A stretch of DNA of 64,000 nt from Nitratireductor indicus C115 (GCF_000300515.1 NZ_AMSI01000012.1:1-64000), one strand, 5' to 3'. Shown: positions 1-7,143, counted from the stretch's first letter. Notes: a model not told the origin generated them from the sequence alone. Numbers and translations are program-made.

Positions 1-227
1 AACTCCCGCGCGAACAGGTCGCGGAGCATGTCGGCGACGGTGACGCCGCGCTGGAAGGCCGCGATCTTGATGCGGCCGCGCAACGCCGGCGTGATGTCCA
101 CGGTCAGCCGCGCCGAATAGACGTCGGCGGCATCCCTGCGTGGCGACGCTGCGTCGCCGATCTTGATCCAGTTATCGGGATCGGCCGGGCGCGTGGCGAA
201 GCCGCGCTTGTCCGTGCCGGACGTCAT
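1..227 (-). CDS. Ribbon-helix-helix partition-like protein, C-terminus cut by window edge
   Basis: Reading the minus strand from the ATG at 227 gives 75 codons without a stop up to the window edge. The second half (LTVDITPALRGRIKIAAFQ then GVTVADMLRDLF) has the short strand plus two amphipathic helices of a ribbon-helix-helix DNA-binding domain, as found in small partner proteins of ParA ATPases. The ATG overlaps the TGA of the methyltransferase gene (ATGA), so it is the last visible gene of the repA-parA-methyltransferase operon. Its place next to parA suggests a centromere-binding or autoregulatory role in element maintenance; that is inference. The family assignment is moderate because the protein is incomplete. 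Confidence 0.7.
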   Translation of the reverse strand, partial: MTSGTDKRGFATRPADPDNWIKIGDAASPRRDAADVYSARLTVDITPALRGRIKIAAFQRGVTVADMLRDLFARE

Positions 228-982
228 GACGGGCCTCCGTCATGGAATGGCAAGACGGCAGCGATGCGGTCACGGGCGCGGTCGGCCATCGTCGGGTCGA
301 TCTCGCAGCCGATGTAGCGACGGCCGGAGAGCCGGCAGGCTTCGCCGGCCGCACCGGATCCCGCGAACCAATCGCCGACAAGACCACCGGGCGGGCAGCT
401 CGTGCGGATGAGGATTTCGAGGAGGGCGGAAGGCTTCTCGGTCGGATGGATGGCGCGACCGTGGCAGTTGCGCACGTAGATGACCGAGCGCATCAGGCGT
501 GGGCCACCGTCATGGCTGACATAGTAGCCGGGATCGATCTTGCCGGTATGGGGTGGACGCTGCTTGCGCCGCACCGTGCGGGCGGTCGCGTCGGGCGTGG
601 TCTGCGGATCGTTGTATATCTCGCCCCAGGGCGTCTCGGCCGGATAGAACTGGACGGCCAGCTCATGCACGCGCTTGAAGCGGTCGGCATGAAAGCTGCT
701 CCCGTCCTGCTTCTCCCAGACGATCTCCTGGGCGAGCCGCAAGCCAGCGTCTGCGAAACGGCCGGCGCTCGCCATGAAGCTGCGCAGCGAGCCGAAGACC
801 CACATCGAGCCGGTTGGCGCAAGCGCCGCGCGTGCGAGCACTAGCCAGCCCTCGACCCGCCGGTCCCATGCGAGCGACGTGTCGCCGTAAGGGGGATCGG
901 CGAGGATCATGTCGAACGGACCGTGCGATGGCATGCGGTCCCGGCAGTCGCCGGACAGTATGATTTCGGGGAGCACAATCAT
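224..982 (-). CDS. Site-specific DNA methyltransferase (DPPY type)
   Basis: A 252-residue adenine or N4-cytosine DNA methyltransferase. The catalytic motif DPPY (ILADPPYGDTSLAWD) is near residue 33 and the S-adenosylmethionine-binding motif follows near the C-terminus (GDWFAGSGAAGEACRLSGRR), the beta-class order also found in CcrM-like orphan enzymes. No restriction endonuclease lies beside it, so it is more likely an orphan or protective methylase of the ICE than half of a restriction system. Start ATG 982 overlaps the parA stop (979) and its own stop overlaps the next gene, so translation is probably coupled along the operon. The target sequence cannot be read from the protein. Confidence 0.9.
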   Translation of the reverse strand: MIVLPEIILSGDCRDRMPSHGPFDMILADPPYGDTSLAWDRRVEGWLVLARAALAPTGSMWVFGSLRSFMASAGRFADAGLRLAQEIVWEKQDGSSFHADRFKRVHELAVQFYPAETPWGEIYNDPQTTPDATARTVRRKQRPPHTGKIDPGYYVSHDGGPRLMRSVIYVRNCHGRAIHPTEKPSALLEILIRTSCPPGGLVGDWFAGSGAAGEACRLSGRRYIGCEIDPTMADRARDRIAAVLPFHDGGPS

Positions 983-1632
983 GGCGCGGTCCTCCCGACG
1001 CCGAGGCGCGCGATCTCGGTGGCCAGCGCCGCGATCTCGCGCGTTGCCGGCGAATGGCGGTCGATGTCGGATGTGAGCCGTCCGGTCTGCGCGGCGTTGG
1101 CGAAGACGACGCGCTGGCCGATGGTGGTGGCGAGCACCGGAGGATCGTGGTCAGCCAGCGTCTCGGCCGTCTCGCGTGCGATGACGGTGCGCGCGCCGCA
1201 GCGATTGAGGACGAAGCGGGCGGCGAGCTGCGGCTGGTAGATGCGCGCTTCCGCCAGAAGCGCCAGCATCTCGGCCGAAGCCCATCCGTCGAGCGGAGAC
1301 GGCTGCACCGGGATCAGCACGAGGTCGGCGGCGAGCAGCGCCGAGCGCATCAGGCCGGCAACACGCGGCGGGCCGTCTATGACGACATGATCGACGCCGC
1401 CGGCGATTTCCGGCGCTTCGCGATGCAGCGTGTCGCGCGCCAGGCCGACGACGCCGAACAGGCGAGGCAGGCCCTCGCGCGCGCGTTGCTGCGACCAGTC
1501 GAGAGCCGATCCTTGCGGGTCGGCGTCGATCAGGGTGACGCGGCTTCCGCGTGACGCCATCTCGCCGGCGAGATGGAGTGCAAGCGTCGTCTTGCCGACA
1601 CCACCCTTCTGATTGAGGAAGGCGACGATCAT
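979..1632 (-). CDS. parA: ParA-family partition ATPase
   Basis: A 217-residue ParA/MinD-type ATPase. The deviant Walker A motif KGGVGKTTLALHLA begins at residue 9, a DADPQGSA switch follows near residue 38, and a hydrophobic Walker B-like strand (HVVIDGPPR) lies near residue 85. At this size it lacks the N-terminal helix-turn-helix of large plasmid ParA proteins. It probably segregates the excised circular form of the element. Its ATG (1632) overlaps the repA stop by four bases and its stop overlaps the methyltransferase start, which places it inside a translationally coupled operon. No classical short ParB partner is seen; the ribbon-helix-helix protein at the window edge is the likely partner. 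Confidence 0.93.
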   Translation of the reverse strand: MIVAFLNQKGGVGKTTLALHLAGEMASRGSRVTLIDADPQGSALDWSQQRAREGLPRLFGVVGLARDTLHREAPEIAGGVDHVVIDGPPRVAGLMRSALLAADLVLIPVQPSPLDGWASAEMLALLAEARIYQPQLAARFVLNRCGARTVIARETAETLADHDPPVLATTIGQRVVFANAAQTGRLTSDIDRHSPATREIAALATEIARLGVGRTAP

Positions 1633-2807
1633 CGGCGTTCTCCCAGCCGATCGAGGGGGAGCCGTGGGGCGACGGTTTCAGCGAAGCCGGTGCCGTCGGG
1701 CGCCGTTGACGGATTCGCAGCGGATGGCCCGGCCGGCGTGCCCTTCTTTCCGGCGATGCCGAGACTTCGGGCCGTGTCGCGAATGAGGTTTTCCACATCG
1801 CGCGCGCGCTCATAAAAGTTAGTATTATTGTTAGACTCTAAGTTAAGGCCGGGAATCGTCGTGTCGGGCCAAAGCGTTAGCTGGCGCCTTTGCGTGTGAT
1901 CTCCCGAAGGACTTGCGTGTGATCTCCCGAAGGGTCGTGCGTGTGATCTCCCGATTGCATCCACAGCACTATCCACAGGCCCGGCCGATGACGGCGCGGG
2001 CAGGATGCGCAATATTTCACGGCGACCGTCGCGCTCGATGCCCAGGTGATAGCCGGGCAGCGGCTGGCGCATGGCGATGCGGCGGATCTGGAGCGCAAAA
2101 TCGGAGACGCGCGCGAGGCTACCGGATTTCTCATGAAGGTGGTGGAGGTCGAAAACCCAGCCATGCCGCTGGCGGCCGGCATGCTTGCGGGCGACGCGAT
2201 AGAGCCAGCGTTCGATCCCGCCCTTCAGCCGGAAATAGGCCGGGTCGATTGCAAGGACGAGCGAGCGGTCGACGACGCCCCGATAGAACCAATCGGGCAG
2301 GACCAACTCCATGCCCTCGACCCGGCCGTCGAGGCGGGTGAGTTCCTCCCATTCGTTGACCCAGGAGAATTGATGCCGCCGCCAATGCTCGCCATTGCGA
2401 ATCGTCGTGCGGATCGAGGTCGATTGCAGCCGCGTCAGCGCGGCCTTGAGCAGCTTGTAGTCGCTGGCGCCGGTTTCGCGGCCGATAGCCGTCAGGAGGT
2501 GGTAGGGCGTGAAGCGCAGGAAGCGGGAGGTCGCAAGGCGGAGGTTCTCGGCCTCGACGATCTGACCCGCCGCCCAGATGAGGATATCCGCGTCCCAGAT
2601 CGTAGCCATGCCATGCTCGGGGACGGCAAAGACCTCGACGCGCACGGCGCCGGCTTCGTAGAGGATCGGCACGGTGCGGCGCGACTTAGACAGCGAGAAG
2701 AATGGGCGCTCCATGAGGTCGCGCTGGTCGCGCGGGCTGGCGTCGCCCGTCGCGATGACGAAAGGGTCGAGGCGCGCGCGCTCCGAGATAGGAAGGCGTC
2801 GGGACAT
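1629..2807 (-). CDS. repA: Replication initiator protein A (RPA family)
   Basis: A 392-residue protein of the alphaproteobacterial replication initiator A family. The family signature begins near residue 28 (RDLMERPFFSLSKSRRTVP) and continues through GMATIWDADILIW, PDWFYRGV and GGIERWLYRVARKHAG. The residues after about 270 are low in conservation and asparagine-rich, because that DNA also holds an AT-rich stretch and iterons (see the origin-like feature). The gene starts 12 bases after the excisionase gene and overlaps parA, so excision, replication and partition are probably expressed together. Presence of a replication gene fits an ICE that replicates as a circle after excision. The start at 2807 has no strong ribosome-binding site and may be translated by coupling. 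Confidence 0.88.
   Translation of the reverse strand: MSRRLPISERARLDPFVIATGDASPRDQRDLMERPFFSLSKSRRTVPILYEAGAVRVEVFAVPEHGMATIWDADILIWAAGQIVEAENLRLATSRFLRFTPYHLLTAIGRETGASDYKLLKAALTRLQSTSIRTTIRNGEHWRRHQFSWVNEWEELTRLDGRVEGMELVLPDWFYRGVVDRSLVLAIDPAYFRLKGGIERWLYRVARKHAGRQRHGWVFDLHHLHEKSGSLARVSDFALQIRRIAMRQPLPGYHLGIERDGRREILRILPAPSSAGPVDSAVDAIGRSHARPFGRSHASPSGDHTQRRQLTLWPDTTIPGLNLESNNNTNFYERARDVENLIRDTARSLGIAGKKGTPAGPSAANPSTAPDGTGFAETVAPRLPLDRLGERR
1812..1977. other. Origin-like block inside repA: AT-rich stretch, three iterons, two DnaA-box-like sites
   Basis: Three direct copies of the 17-mer TGCGTGTGATCTCCCGA lie at 1891-1907, 1914-1930 and 1938-1954, spaced 23 and 24 bp. Immediately beside them are two DnaA-box-like sites 12 bp apart: GCATCCACA (1957-1965) and CTATCCACA (1969-1977, one mismatch to TTATCCACA). 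On the other side, 1812-1846 is about 80 percent AT in a GC-rich neighbourhood, a plausible unwinding element. Iteron copies are read in two different frames by the overlapping repA gene, so the repeat is conserved as DNA and not as peptide. The arrangement matches iteron plasmid origins, here embedded in the 3' part of the initiator gene. Function is inferred. Confidence 0.7.
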
Positions 2808-2819
2808 GCCTGACAGCCC

Positions 2820-3101
2820 TCAACGCGCCGAGCGACTAGGCGCGGGATAGTGCTGCCTGTTGCCCGGCAGGGCGGGCAGCACGCTGCCGCGCGGATCGGA
2901 GGTCGAGGCGACGGTGCCACGCTCGGCCCAGGCTTCGAGTTCGTCGATCGCATAGACGACGCGGCCGCCAAGCTTGCGGAAAAGTGGTCCGGTGCCATAG
3001 GTCCGGTGCTTTTCCAGCGTGCGGGGCGAGAGGCCGAGAAAGTCTGCGGCTTCCCTCGTGCGCAGAAAGCGCGGCGGCAGGAGAGCGGGATTGGGGTACA
3101 T
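2820..3101 (-). CDS. rdfS: RdfS/AlpA-like excisionase (recombination directionality factor)
   Basis: A 93-residue protein with a winged helix-turn-helix of the AlpA/excisionase type: FLRTREAADFLGLSPRTLEKHR, then GPLFRKLGGRVVYAIDELEAWAE at residues 32-60. Such proteins bend attachment-site DNA and turn the integrase toward excision. The ATG at 3101 is chosen over upstream starts because GGAGG lies six bases before it. It is the first gene of an operon with repA, parA and a methyltransferase, and lies directly downstream of the FseA-like gene, the activator of rdfS in the Mesorhizobium symbiosis island. The protein fold is clear; the excisionase role is inferred from family and context. Confidence 0.82.
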   Translation of the reverse strand: MYPNPALLPPRFLRTREAADFLGLSPRTLEKHRTYGTGPLFRKLGGRVVYAIDELEAWAERGTVASTSDPRGSVLPALPGNRQHYPAPSRSAR

Positions 3102-3234
3102 GGATGCCTCCGTGGCTCTGGGGGATGCCGCTCGGGGGGAGCGGCGGTCAGGGGTCACGGTGGCGAAGAAGCGGGGCGCAGGGAGTGGGGGATTTCAGGG
3201 GGTATCGAATAACCCCACCCTGACCGGGGCGGGG
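3102..3234 (-). promoter_or_regulatory. Leader/promoter region of the rdfS-repA operon
   Basis: This 133-bp gap between the FseA-like gene and rdfS holds an inverted repeat CGGTCAGGG (3145-3153) / CCCTGACCG (3218-3226) with 64 bp between the arms, and inside it a smaller imperfect palindrome around 3198-3216 (GGGGGTATCGAATAACCCC). By analogy with ICEMlSymR7A this is where FseA would activate rdfS. No clear -35/-10 pair is visible. The repeats are seen directly; the regulatory role is inference. Confidence 0.45.
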
Positions 3235-4006
3235 TCAGAGGCGGCGGCGGAAACGCAGAAGCTTGAGATAACCGCCGGCGATCATGGCGGTGCCGTCACG
3301 GATGAGATCGCGTACGGTGTCGCGGAGTGGCGAGGATTGCCAGTGCTCCTTGGCGATGCGCTCGACGCCGAACAGGACCTGTGCGATCTCGCGCTGGCTG
3401 GCGCGATGCTGGCGGGCGTCGACAGCGCGCAGCATCGCCTTGAGCCGCCTTCGCTGTTGGGCGGTCATGCGCTGATCGGGCGGAACGCGGTAGCCGGCCA
3501 GGTGGCGCAGCAGGCGGTCGAGCGCGGCAATGCGATCGAGACCGTCGCGGTCAAGCGCGATAGCAACCGATATCGGATCGTCGGGCCGAATCGCGGGATC
3601 GGCGACCAGGTGCAGACCAGTACCGATCTCGCGCAGGAGGAGATGGAGTTCGTCTGGCGTGATCCTCTTCTCACCGGCAAGGAAGGCGCGCAGGGTGACG
3701 GCTCCCTCCCGGGCAGGCGCCAAGTTGCCCGCCAGCCGCAGAATAGCGGTGTCGGCAGTCTCACTCCAGAAGATCGGTTGGTCGCCTGCCGTCAGACGTG
3801 GCCGGGCCGCGAAATCGCAACCCCCAGCGGCTCTCCATCGTTTCGGGGAGCGGCTTGCCAAGGCGGTCTGCACGCCGCAGGTCACGATAGTCTTGCTGAT
3901 AGTCGCCGTTCCGCCGTAGACACTCCCAGGCGAGATGATCGACGCCTGCCTCGTCCATGAACCGATAAGCGGACTCTATCCGCCAGCGCGACGTGTCGGG
4001 TCTCAT
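3235..4006 (-). CDS. fseA: FseA-like excision activator made by +1 frameshift (DUF6499 + DUF2285)
   Basis: Two overlapping frames together encode one known architecture. Frame 1 starts at ATG 4006 (ribosome site GGGAGGAA) and encodes an 81-residue DUF6499-type protein (SRWRIESAYRFMDEAG, HLAWECLRRNGDYQQDY) that stops at 3761. Frame 2, open to 3235, encodes a DUF2285 domain (GYRVPPDQRMTAQQRRRL, HWQSSPLRDTVRDLIRDG). The conserved motif WGLRF ends frame 1 at residue 65, and the homologous continuation AARPRLTAGDQPIFW is in frame +1. At the junction the codon UUU is followed by C (3814-3811), so tRNA-Phe slipping from UUU to UUC joins them into a 256-residue protein. This is exactly the mechanism described for FseA of ICEMlSymR7A. 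Alternatives are a point frameshift or sequencing error. Confidence 0.82.
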
Positions 4007-4131
4007 GATATTCCTCCCAGGCTACGAACGCAGGTCAAACGGGAAGATGATCCGGCCGGGTTGCGCGCCGCGGAAGTGCCTCAGGCCGCAAACCGTCTTG
4101 CCTTGTCAGCAATGCGATGGGCTACGAAACT

Positions 4132-4395
4132 TCAGTTCAGGCGGCCGAGGCGCAGAATCTTGTAGCCGTGTTCAGTCATCCAGTGGGCGCGGGCGAGGTG
4201 CGTATCGTGTATCCGGCGCGCGCGCTCGGGCTCGGTGTCGGGGTCGATGCCGAACAGGATTTCGACGGCTTCCTGCCAGTCAGCACCGTCCGCCTCGGCA
4301 TCGAGCAGACGACAATAGAGTTTCACATGCATGCGGTCGTAATCGGTGAGAAAATCGCCGTTGGGTGCTTCATCACGAAAGGATAGCGTCGCCAT
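4132..4395 (-). CDS. qseM: QseM-like antiactivator (single DUF2285 domain)
   Basis: An 87-residue protein consisting of a lone DUF2285 domain: TDYDRMHVKLYCRLLDAEADG, WQEAVEILFGIDPDTEPERA and the C-terminal HWMTEHGYKILRLG. In the Mesorhizobium symbiosis island the small DUF2285 protein QseM binds and blocks both the quorum-sensing activator TraR and FseA. Here the gene lies between a QseC-like repressor and the FseA-like gene, the expected partners. No traR or traI is visible in this window. Start ATG 4395 has a modest AAGGA site. Domain identity is well supported; antiactivator function rests on size and neighbourhood. Confidence 0.75.
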   Translation of the reverse strand: MATLSFRDEAPNGDFLTDYDRMHVKLYCRLLDAEADGADWQEAVEILFGIDPDTEPERARRIHDTHLARAHWMTEHGYKILRLGRLN

Positions 4396-4442
4396 TGCGT
4401 CCTTTCCCCAATTGCGACGTCTGGTGCGATGGCGCGCACAAT

Positions 4443-4458
4443 ATCACAATGACGTGAT
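4443..4458. promoter_or_regulatory. Inverted repeat upstream of qseM-like gene
   Basis: ATCAC-N6-GTGAT forms a 5-bp inverted repeat in the 128-bp gap before the QseM-like gene, 48 to 63 bases upstream of its ATG. The surrounding DNA is AT-richer than its flanks. It could be an operator for the neighbouring QseC-like protein, although it does not match the longer palindrome at 4808-4832, so the link is weak. Confidence 0.35.
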
Positions 4459-4523
4459 TGGTAAACGACGATTCACCATAGCGCGCACGCATGCGGCATC
4501 GCGTCCGGTTTGGGGACATGGCG

Positions 4524-4769
4524 TCAGCGACGCACAGTGTTCGGGACATCCAGCATCACTCCGATATGCCGGTCGGAATTGATGAAGACAATGCCTGCCG
4601 CTTCCAACGCCCTGCGAACCCTGTCGGCAGTACTCTCGAAGACGCGCTCCCCATTGACCGACTCCATGCGCTTGAGCGCGGTCAGCGATACGGTGGCCCT
4701 GTCTGCGAGCGTCTCCTGTGTCCAACCCAGCAATGCGCGCGCGGCCCGAGTTTGATGGGCGGTGATCAT
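4524..4769 (-). CDS. qseC: QseC-like XRE-family repressor
   Basis: An 81-residue helix-turn-helix protein: TRAARALLGWTQETLADRA then SLTALKRMESVNG is a standard XRE fold, and the rest (ALEAAGIVFI) is the short tail typical of small phage/ICE regulators. It starts at ATG 4769 behind an almost ideal ribosome site, GGAGGTGAT. In ICEMlSymR7A, QseC sets a bistable switch on the antiactivator qseM; gene size, fold and position beside a DUF2285 protein match. Here qseC and qseM are on the same strand. A perfect palindrome lies 39 bases upstream and probably mediates autoregulation. Confidence 0.75.
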   Translation of the reverse strand: MITAHQTRAARALLGWTQETLADRATVSLTALKRMESVNGERVFESTADRVRRALEAAGIVFINSDRHIGVMLDVPNTVRR

Positions 4770-4807
4770 ACAAGATCACCTCCCACCGGCACTGAGTCTC
4801 GCGCCAG

Positions 4808-4832
4808 AACTACGGCTATAATAGCCGTAGTT
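4808..4832. promoter_or_regulatory. Perfect 11-bp-arm palindrome overlapping a TATAAT box
   Basis: AACTACGGCTA-TAA-TAGCCGTAGTT is a perfect palindrome with 11-bp arms. Its centre contains TATAAT (4817-4822, plus strand) and reads TATTAT on the minus strand. It lies between the divergent qseC-like gene (minus) and the I78 inhibitor gene (plus), so one bound repressor could control both. The QseC-like protein is the natural candidate. The symmetry is direct observation; the ligand is inference. Confidence 0.7.
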
Positions 4833-5110
4833 TACAAAAGAATCGAGCCATAATCGCTCGCTGAGGCAATCATGCAAGCGTAAGAGACCCCCGAGTGATT
4901 CGGCTTGCCGAGCGCCGCGCCGATGGTGGCCCGGCATCACTCCTTACGAGGCGAAGGGGGCCAGTTCATCGACGTTGGTCCCGTGATGATTGCCGTCCAC
5001 CACAACTCGCCTATCCAGCCGTCTTGTTGCCGCCTTCACGGGATAGCTTGTCGTTTGACGATCAAAACTGGACGCTGGGAATCCCCAACAATAGTGCGAG
5101 AGTATCTCAA

Positions 5111-5551
5111 TTGCAGTTTGTCGCCGCTCTGTCCGCTATCTTCTTTATGACCATGGTTGCGGCGTCGGGAGTCGCCTTGTCCCAGGGGACAACCACGACG
5201 CCGGCTCAGCAATCTGAACCGAAGGTGATTGTGGAAGCCGATCCGTTGCCGCCTTTCACCTATTGGGCGCCGGAGAATTCGACGATCCGCAATCATCCGC
5301 GCCTTCCCGGCGTCTGGATCACCGAGACGGCGGATGGTCCGCGGATATATTATTTTGGAGACAGGTGCCGAGCTTCGGAGTTTCAGGGCTTTATCGGCAA
5401 ACAGCTTGATGCGCTCCCTGAAAGGCCGGCTGACGCAACATGGCGGATGACGTGCTCGATATGCGCGGTAACGTCGAATCTCGGTCGTGAACGGATGAAC
5501 GTTTTCTACGACGATGATTCACGCGAGATCATATCGATCTCCTGCGAGTAG
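5111..5551 (+). CDS. Secreted peptidase inhibitor of I78 type
   Basis: The C-terminal 60 residues match the pattern of the inhibitor I78 family: CRASEFQGFIGKQLDALPE, then RERMNVFYDDDSREIISISC, with cysteines at both ends of the domain. The N-terminal hydrophobic stretch (FVAALSAIFFMTMVAASGVA) looks like a signal peptide, so the product is probably periplasmic. The true start is unclear: the frame is open back to 4895, but no ATG has a good ribosome site. TTG at 5111, just before the signal peptide, is my choice; ATG 5147 is possible. It is divergent from the qseC-like gene and shares the palindrome at 4808-4832. Cargo role in the ICE is unknown. Confidence 0.6.
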   Translation: MQFVAALSAIFFMTMVAASGVALSQGTTTTPAQQSEPKVIVEADPLPPFTYWAPENSTIRNHPRLPGVWITETADGPRIYYFGDRCRASEFQGFIGKQLDALPERPADATWRMTCSICAVTSNLGRERMNVFYDDDSREIISISCE

Positions 5552-5585
5552 ACCTGAGTAAATATGCGGAAAAACATGAGGGAGG

Positions 5586-5610
5586 CCCGGCGGCTTACGC
5601 CGCCGGGTTT
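5586..5610. terminator. Terminator hairpin between convergent I78 gene and ssb
   Basis: CCCGGCGGC-TTAC-GCCGCCGGG followed by TTT: a perfect 9-bp stem with a 4-base loop placed between the two convergent stop codons (5551 and 5624). The T tract is short on the plus strand, and three A residues do not precede it on the other side, so it is best for the plus-strand gene. Confidence 0.7.
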
Positions 5611-5623
5611 CCATCTCTTCCGG

Positions 5624-6028
5624 CTAGAACGGTATTTCGTCGTCGTAGTCGGACTGTCTACCGTCGTTGTTTTCAGTCTGCTTCGCCCGGCTCAGGAAAT
5701 CAACCGTCTCGGCGATGATCTCACACCCGTAGCGGTCGTTGCCCTGCTGGTCCGTCCACTTCGTGTAGTGGATGCGCCCGCGAACCAGAACCTTCATGCC
5801 TTTCTCGCAGTATTGCTGGACCGTCTTGCCGAGACCGTTGAAGCAGGTGATCCGGTGCCATTCAGTATCCTGAACCCGGTAGCCGTTCTCGTCGCGGACA
5901 ACCTTGCCGTCCGAGTAGCGGGGACGTGAAGTGGCCAGGGTGAAGTGGGTGATGCTGGTGCCTCCCTGAGTGGTACGGGTTTCAGGGTCCTGACCGATGT
6001 TGCCGGCGAGAATGACGATGTTCTGCAT
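5624..6028 (-). CDS. ssb: Single-stranded DNA-binding protein
   Basis: A 134-residue SSB. The OB-fold signature MQNIVILAGNIGQDPETR opens the protein, WHRITCFNGLGKTVQQY and VLVRGRIHYTKW follow, and the C-terminus is the acidic DDEIPF tip that recruits replication and repair proteins. At 134 residues it is shorter than chromosomal SSB (about 160-180), as usual for plasmid and ICE copies, which protect the transferred strand. The start at 6028 is fixed by the conserved MQN and by GGAGAC upstream. That site can pair with the leader described separately. Confidence 0.93.
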   Translation of the reverse strand: MQNIVILAGNIGQDPETRTTQGGTSITHFTLATSRPRYSDGKVVRDENGYRVQDTEWHRITCFNGLGKTVQQYCEKGMKVLVRGRIHYTKWTDQQGNDRYGCEIIAETVDFLSRAKQTENNDGRQSDYDDEIPF

Positions 6029-6033
6029 TGTAA

Positions 6034-6096
6034 GTCTCCGTTGCTTCTCGGAGGGACCATCCCTCCGACGAGACCCGGCCAAGGCCGGCGGGAGAC
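6034..6096 (-). promoter_or_regulatory. Structured ssb leader with hidden ribosome site
   Basis: In the RNA sense GUCUCC (6096-6091) can pair with GGAGAC (6039-6034), the ssb ribosome site. Between them are two hairpins: CCGGC-CUUG-GCCGG (6088-6075) and CGGAGGG-AUGGU-CCCUCCG (6067-6049), giving a three-way junction. The second hairpin has the same AUGGU loop as the leader at 16851-16899. This suggests translational control. Pairing is read from sequence; no function is proven. Confidence 0.6.
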
Positions 6097-6726
6097 GCCT
6101 GCAACTGCCTGCTCGCTGGCAGCTCGCCCATAAGGCCCGGAGTGGAGCGGGCAGTCGCGCTTGCGCGGCAACACGGTCCGGAGCCGCGTGGGTTGCGGCC
6201 GGAAACCGCACGGACTTAGGGGATCAGTCAGTCGGAGGGATGGCGCCGCTGAGACGGGTACGAACCGAGGCGCACAGCAGAACCATCCTTGCCGTCAACA
6301 ACAAACCGTCGGGTCCGCTCATAACGCACGGATAGGCGGCGCCTGCCGTTCTCCTCTTTAAGCCACATGCATCTGTCCTACTGGAGGTTGGCGGGGAAGA
6401 AACCGGACAAGCTTATCGGGCTACCAGATATGGAACCTCACCGTATTCGCTTAATTTGCGGACGACCGGTCAGGCGGAGCTGGGAAAGGTGATGAAGGTA
6501 ATCGTGGGCCGCATTCATCGCTATTTGGACCGGCAACCAGACAATGACCGTTACGGGCGCGAGAGGCATTCCGTGTCCGAGCCTCCACGGTCGGGATGAA
6601 GCAGGCCGGAAGCGACGGCATAACGGCAGAACTGACGTCACATGCCAATTTTTGGCAGGAAAGACAGAACCCGGCGGCACAGGCCACCGGCTTTCATCGT
6701 GGGAATGATGGCCCGCAGTTGCCGAA
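6097..6726. other. No supported gene
   Basis: About 630 bases upstream of ssb. Open frames here lack ribosome sites and have compositions unlike proteins. I see no convincing promoter, repeat or RNA gene, though an ssb promoter must lie here. Confidence 0.5.
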
Positions 6727-7143
6727 TCAACGAGAGAAGACAGAGACACCAAGCGCGTTCAGATTGACCATAGCGGCGATACCGATGAACAGGCCGCCTG
6801 CTCCGCCGAGCAGATTGAGTACTACCGTCGAGTCGATTGCGTTCTTCGTGACGCCATGCATGAGGGCATATCCGGCGATGGCGGCAGGGATCGCGAACAT
6901 CGCGAGCGCAATCACGCGCAAGGTCGGGCTCTTCGCGAAGCCGAGAATGCCGATCACCAGCGCAATCGACAGCAAAGCGGCTCCTGCGCCCGCAAAGCCG
7001 CTCATGAATATTCCGGCGCCGCCGGCCCACGCATACTGCGCGGCCGAGATCGCAACCATGACGGGCAGCGCGTAGATCGCGAGATTGTAGGCAATGATGC
7101 AAAGCATGATCGTCAGCGAGATAGCAAGCAGGATCAGCGTCAT
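6727..7143 (-). CDS. Four-helix membrane protein of the ICE, function unknown
   Basis: A 138-residue hydrophobic protein beginning MTLILLAISLTIMLCIIAY. Four probable transmembrane segments lie near residues 3-24, 27-45, 52-72 and 78-100, with a last hydrophobic stretch around 110-130, so four or five helices. ATG 7143 is chosen because GGAGGT stands just before it. I do not recognise the family. It lies between DUF2493 and ssb genes and is separated from the former by a terminator hairpin. Possible roles (entry exclusion, mating) would be guesses. Confidence 0.7.
   Translation of the reverse strand: MTLILLAISLTIMLCIIAYNLAIYALPVMVAISAAQYAWAGGAGIFMSGFAGAGAALLSIALVIGILGFAKSPTLRVIALAMFAIPAAIAGYALMHGVTKNAIDSTVVLNLLGGAGGLFIGIAAMVNLNALGVSVFSR

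Noticed and set aside
1891-1954. Iterons considered as a protein repeat in RepA
   Set aside because: The third copy is read in another frame, so the DNA and not the peptide is repeated.
3761-3885. Reading the DUF6499/DUF2285 overlap as a decayed gene
   Set aside because: Both frames are otherwise intact and the junction is exactly the UUU-C slip site known for FseA, so a programmed shift is more likely, though error is not excluded.
6438-6752. 104-codon minus-strand frame in the gap upstream of ssb
   Set aside because: No ribosome site, no recognisable domain, and it overlaps the end of the membrane protein gene.
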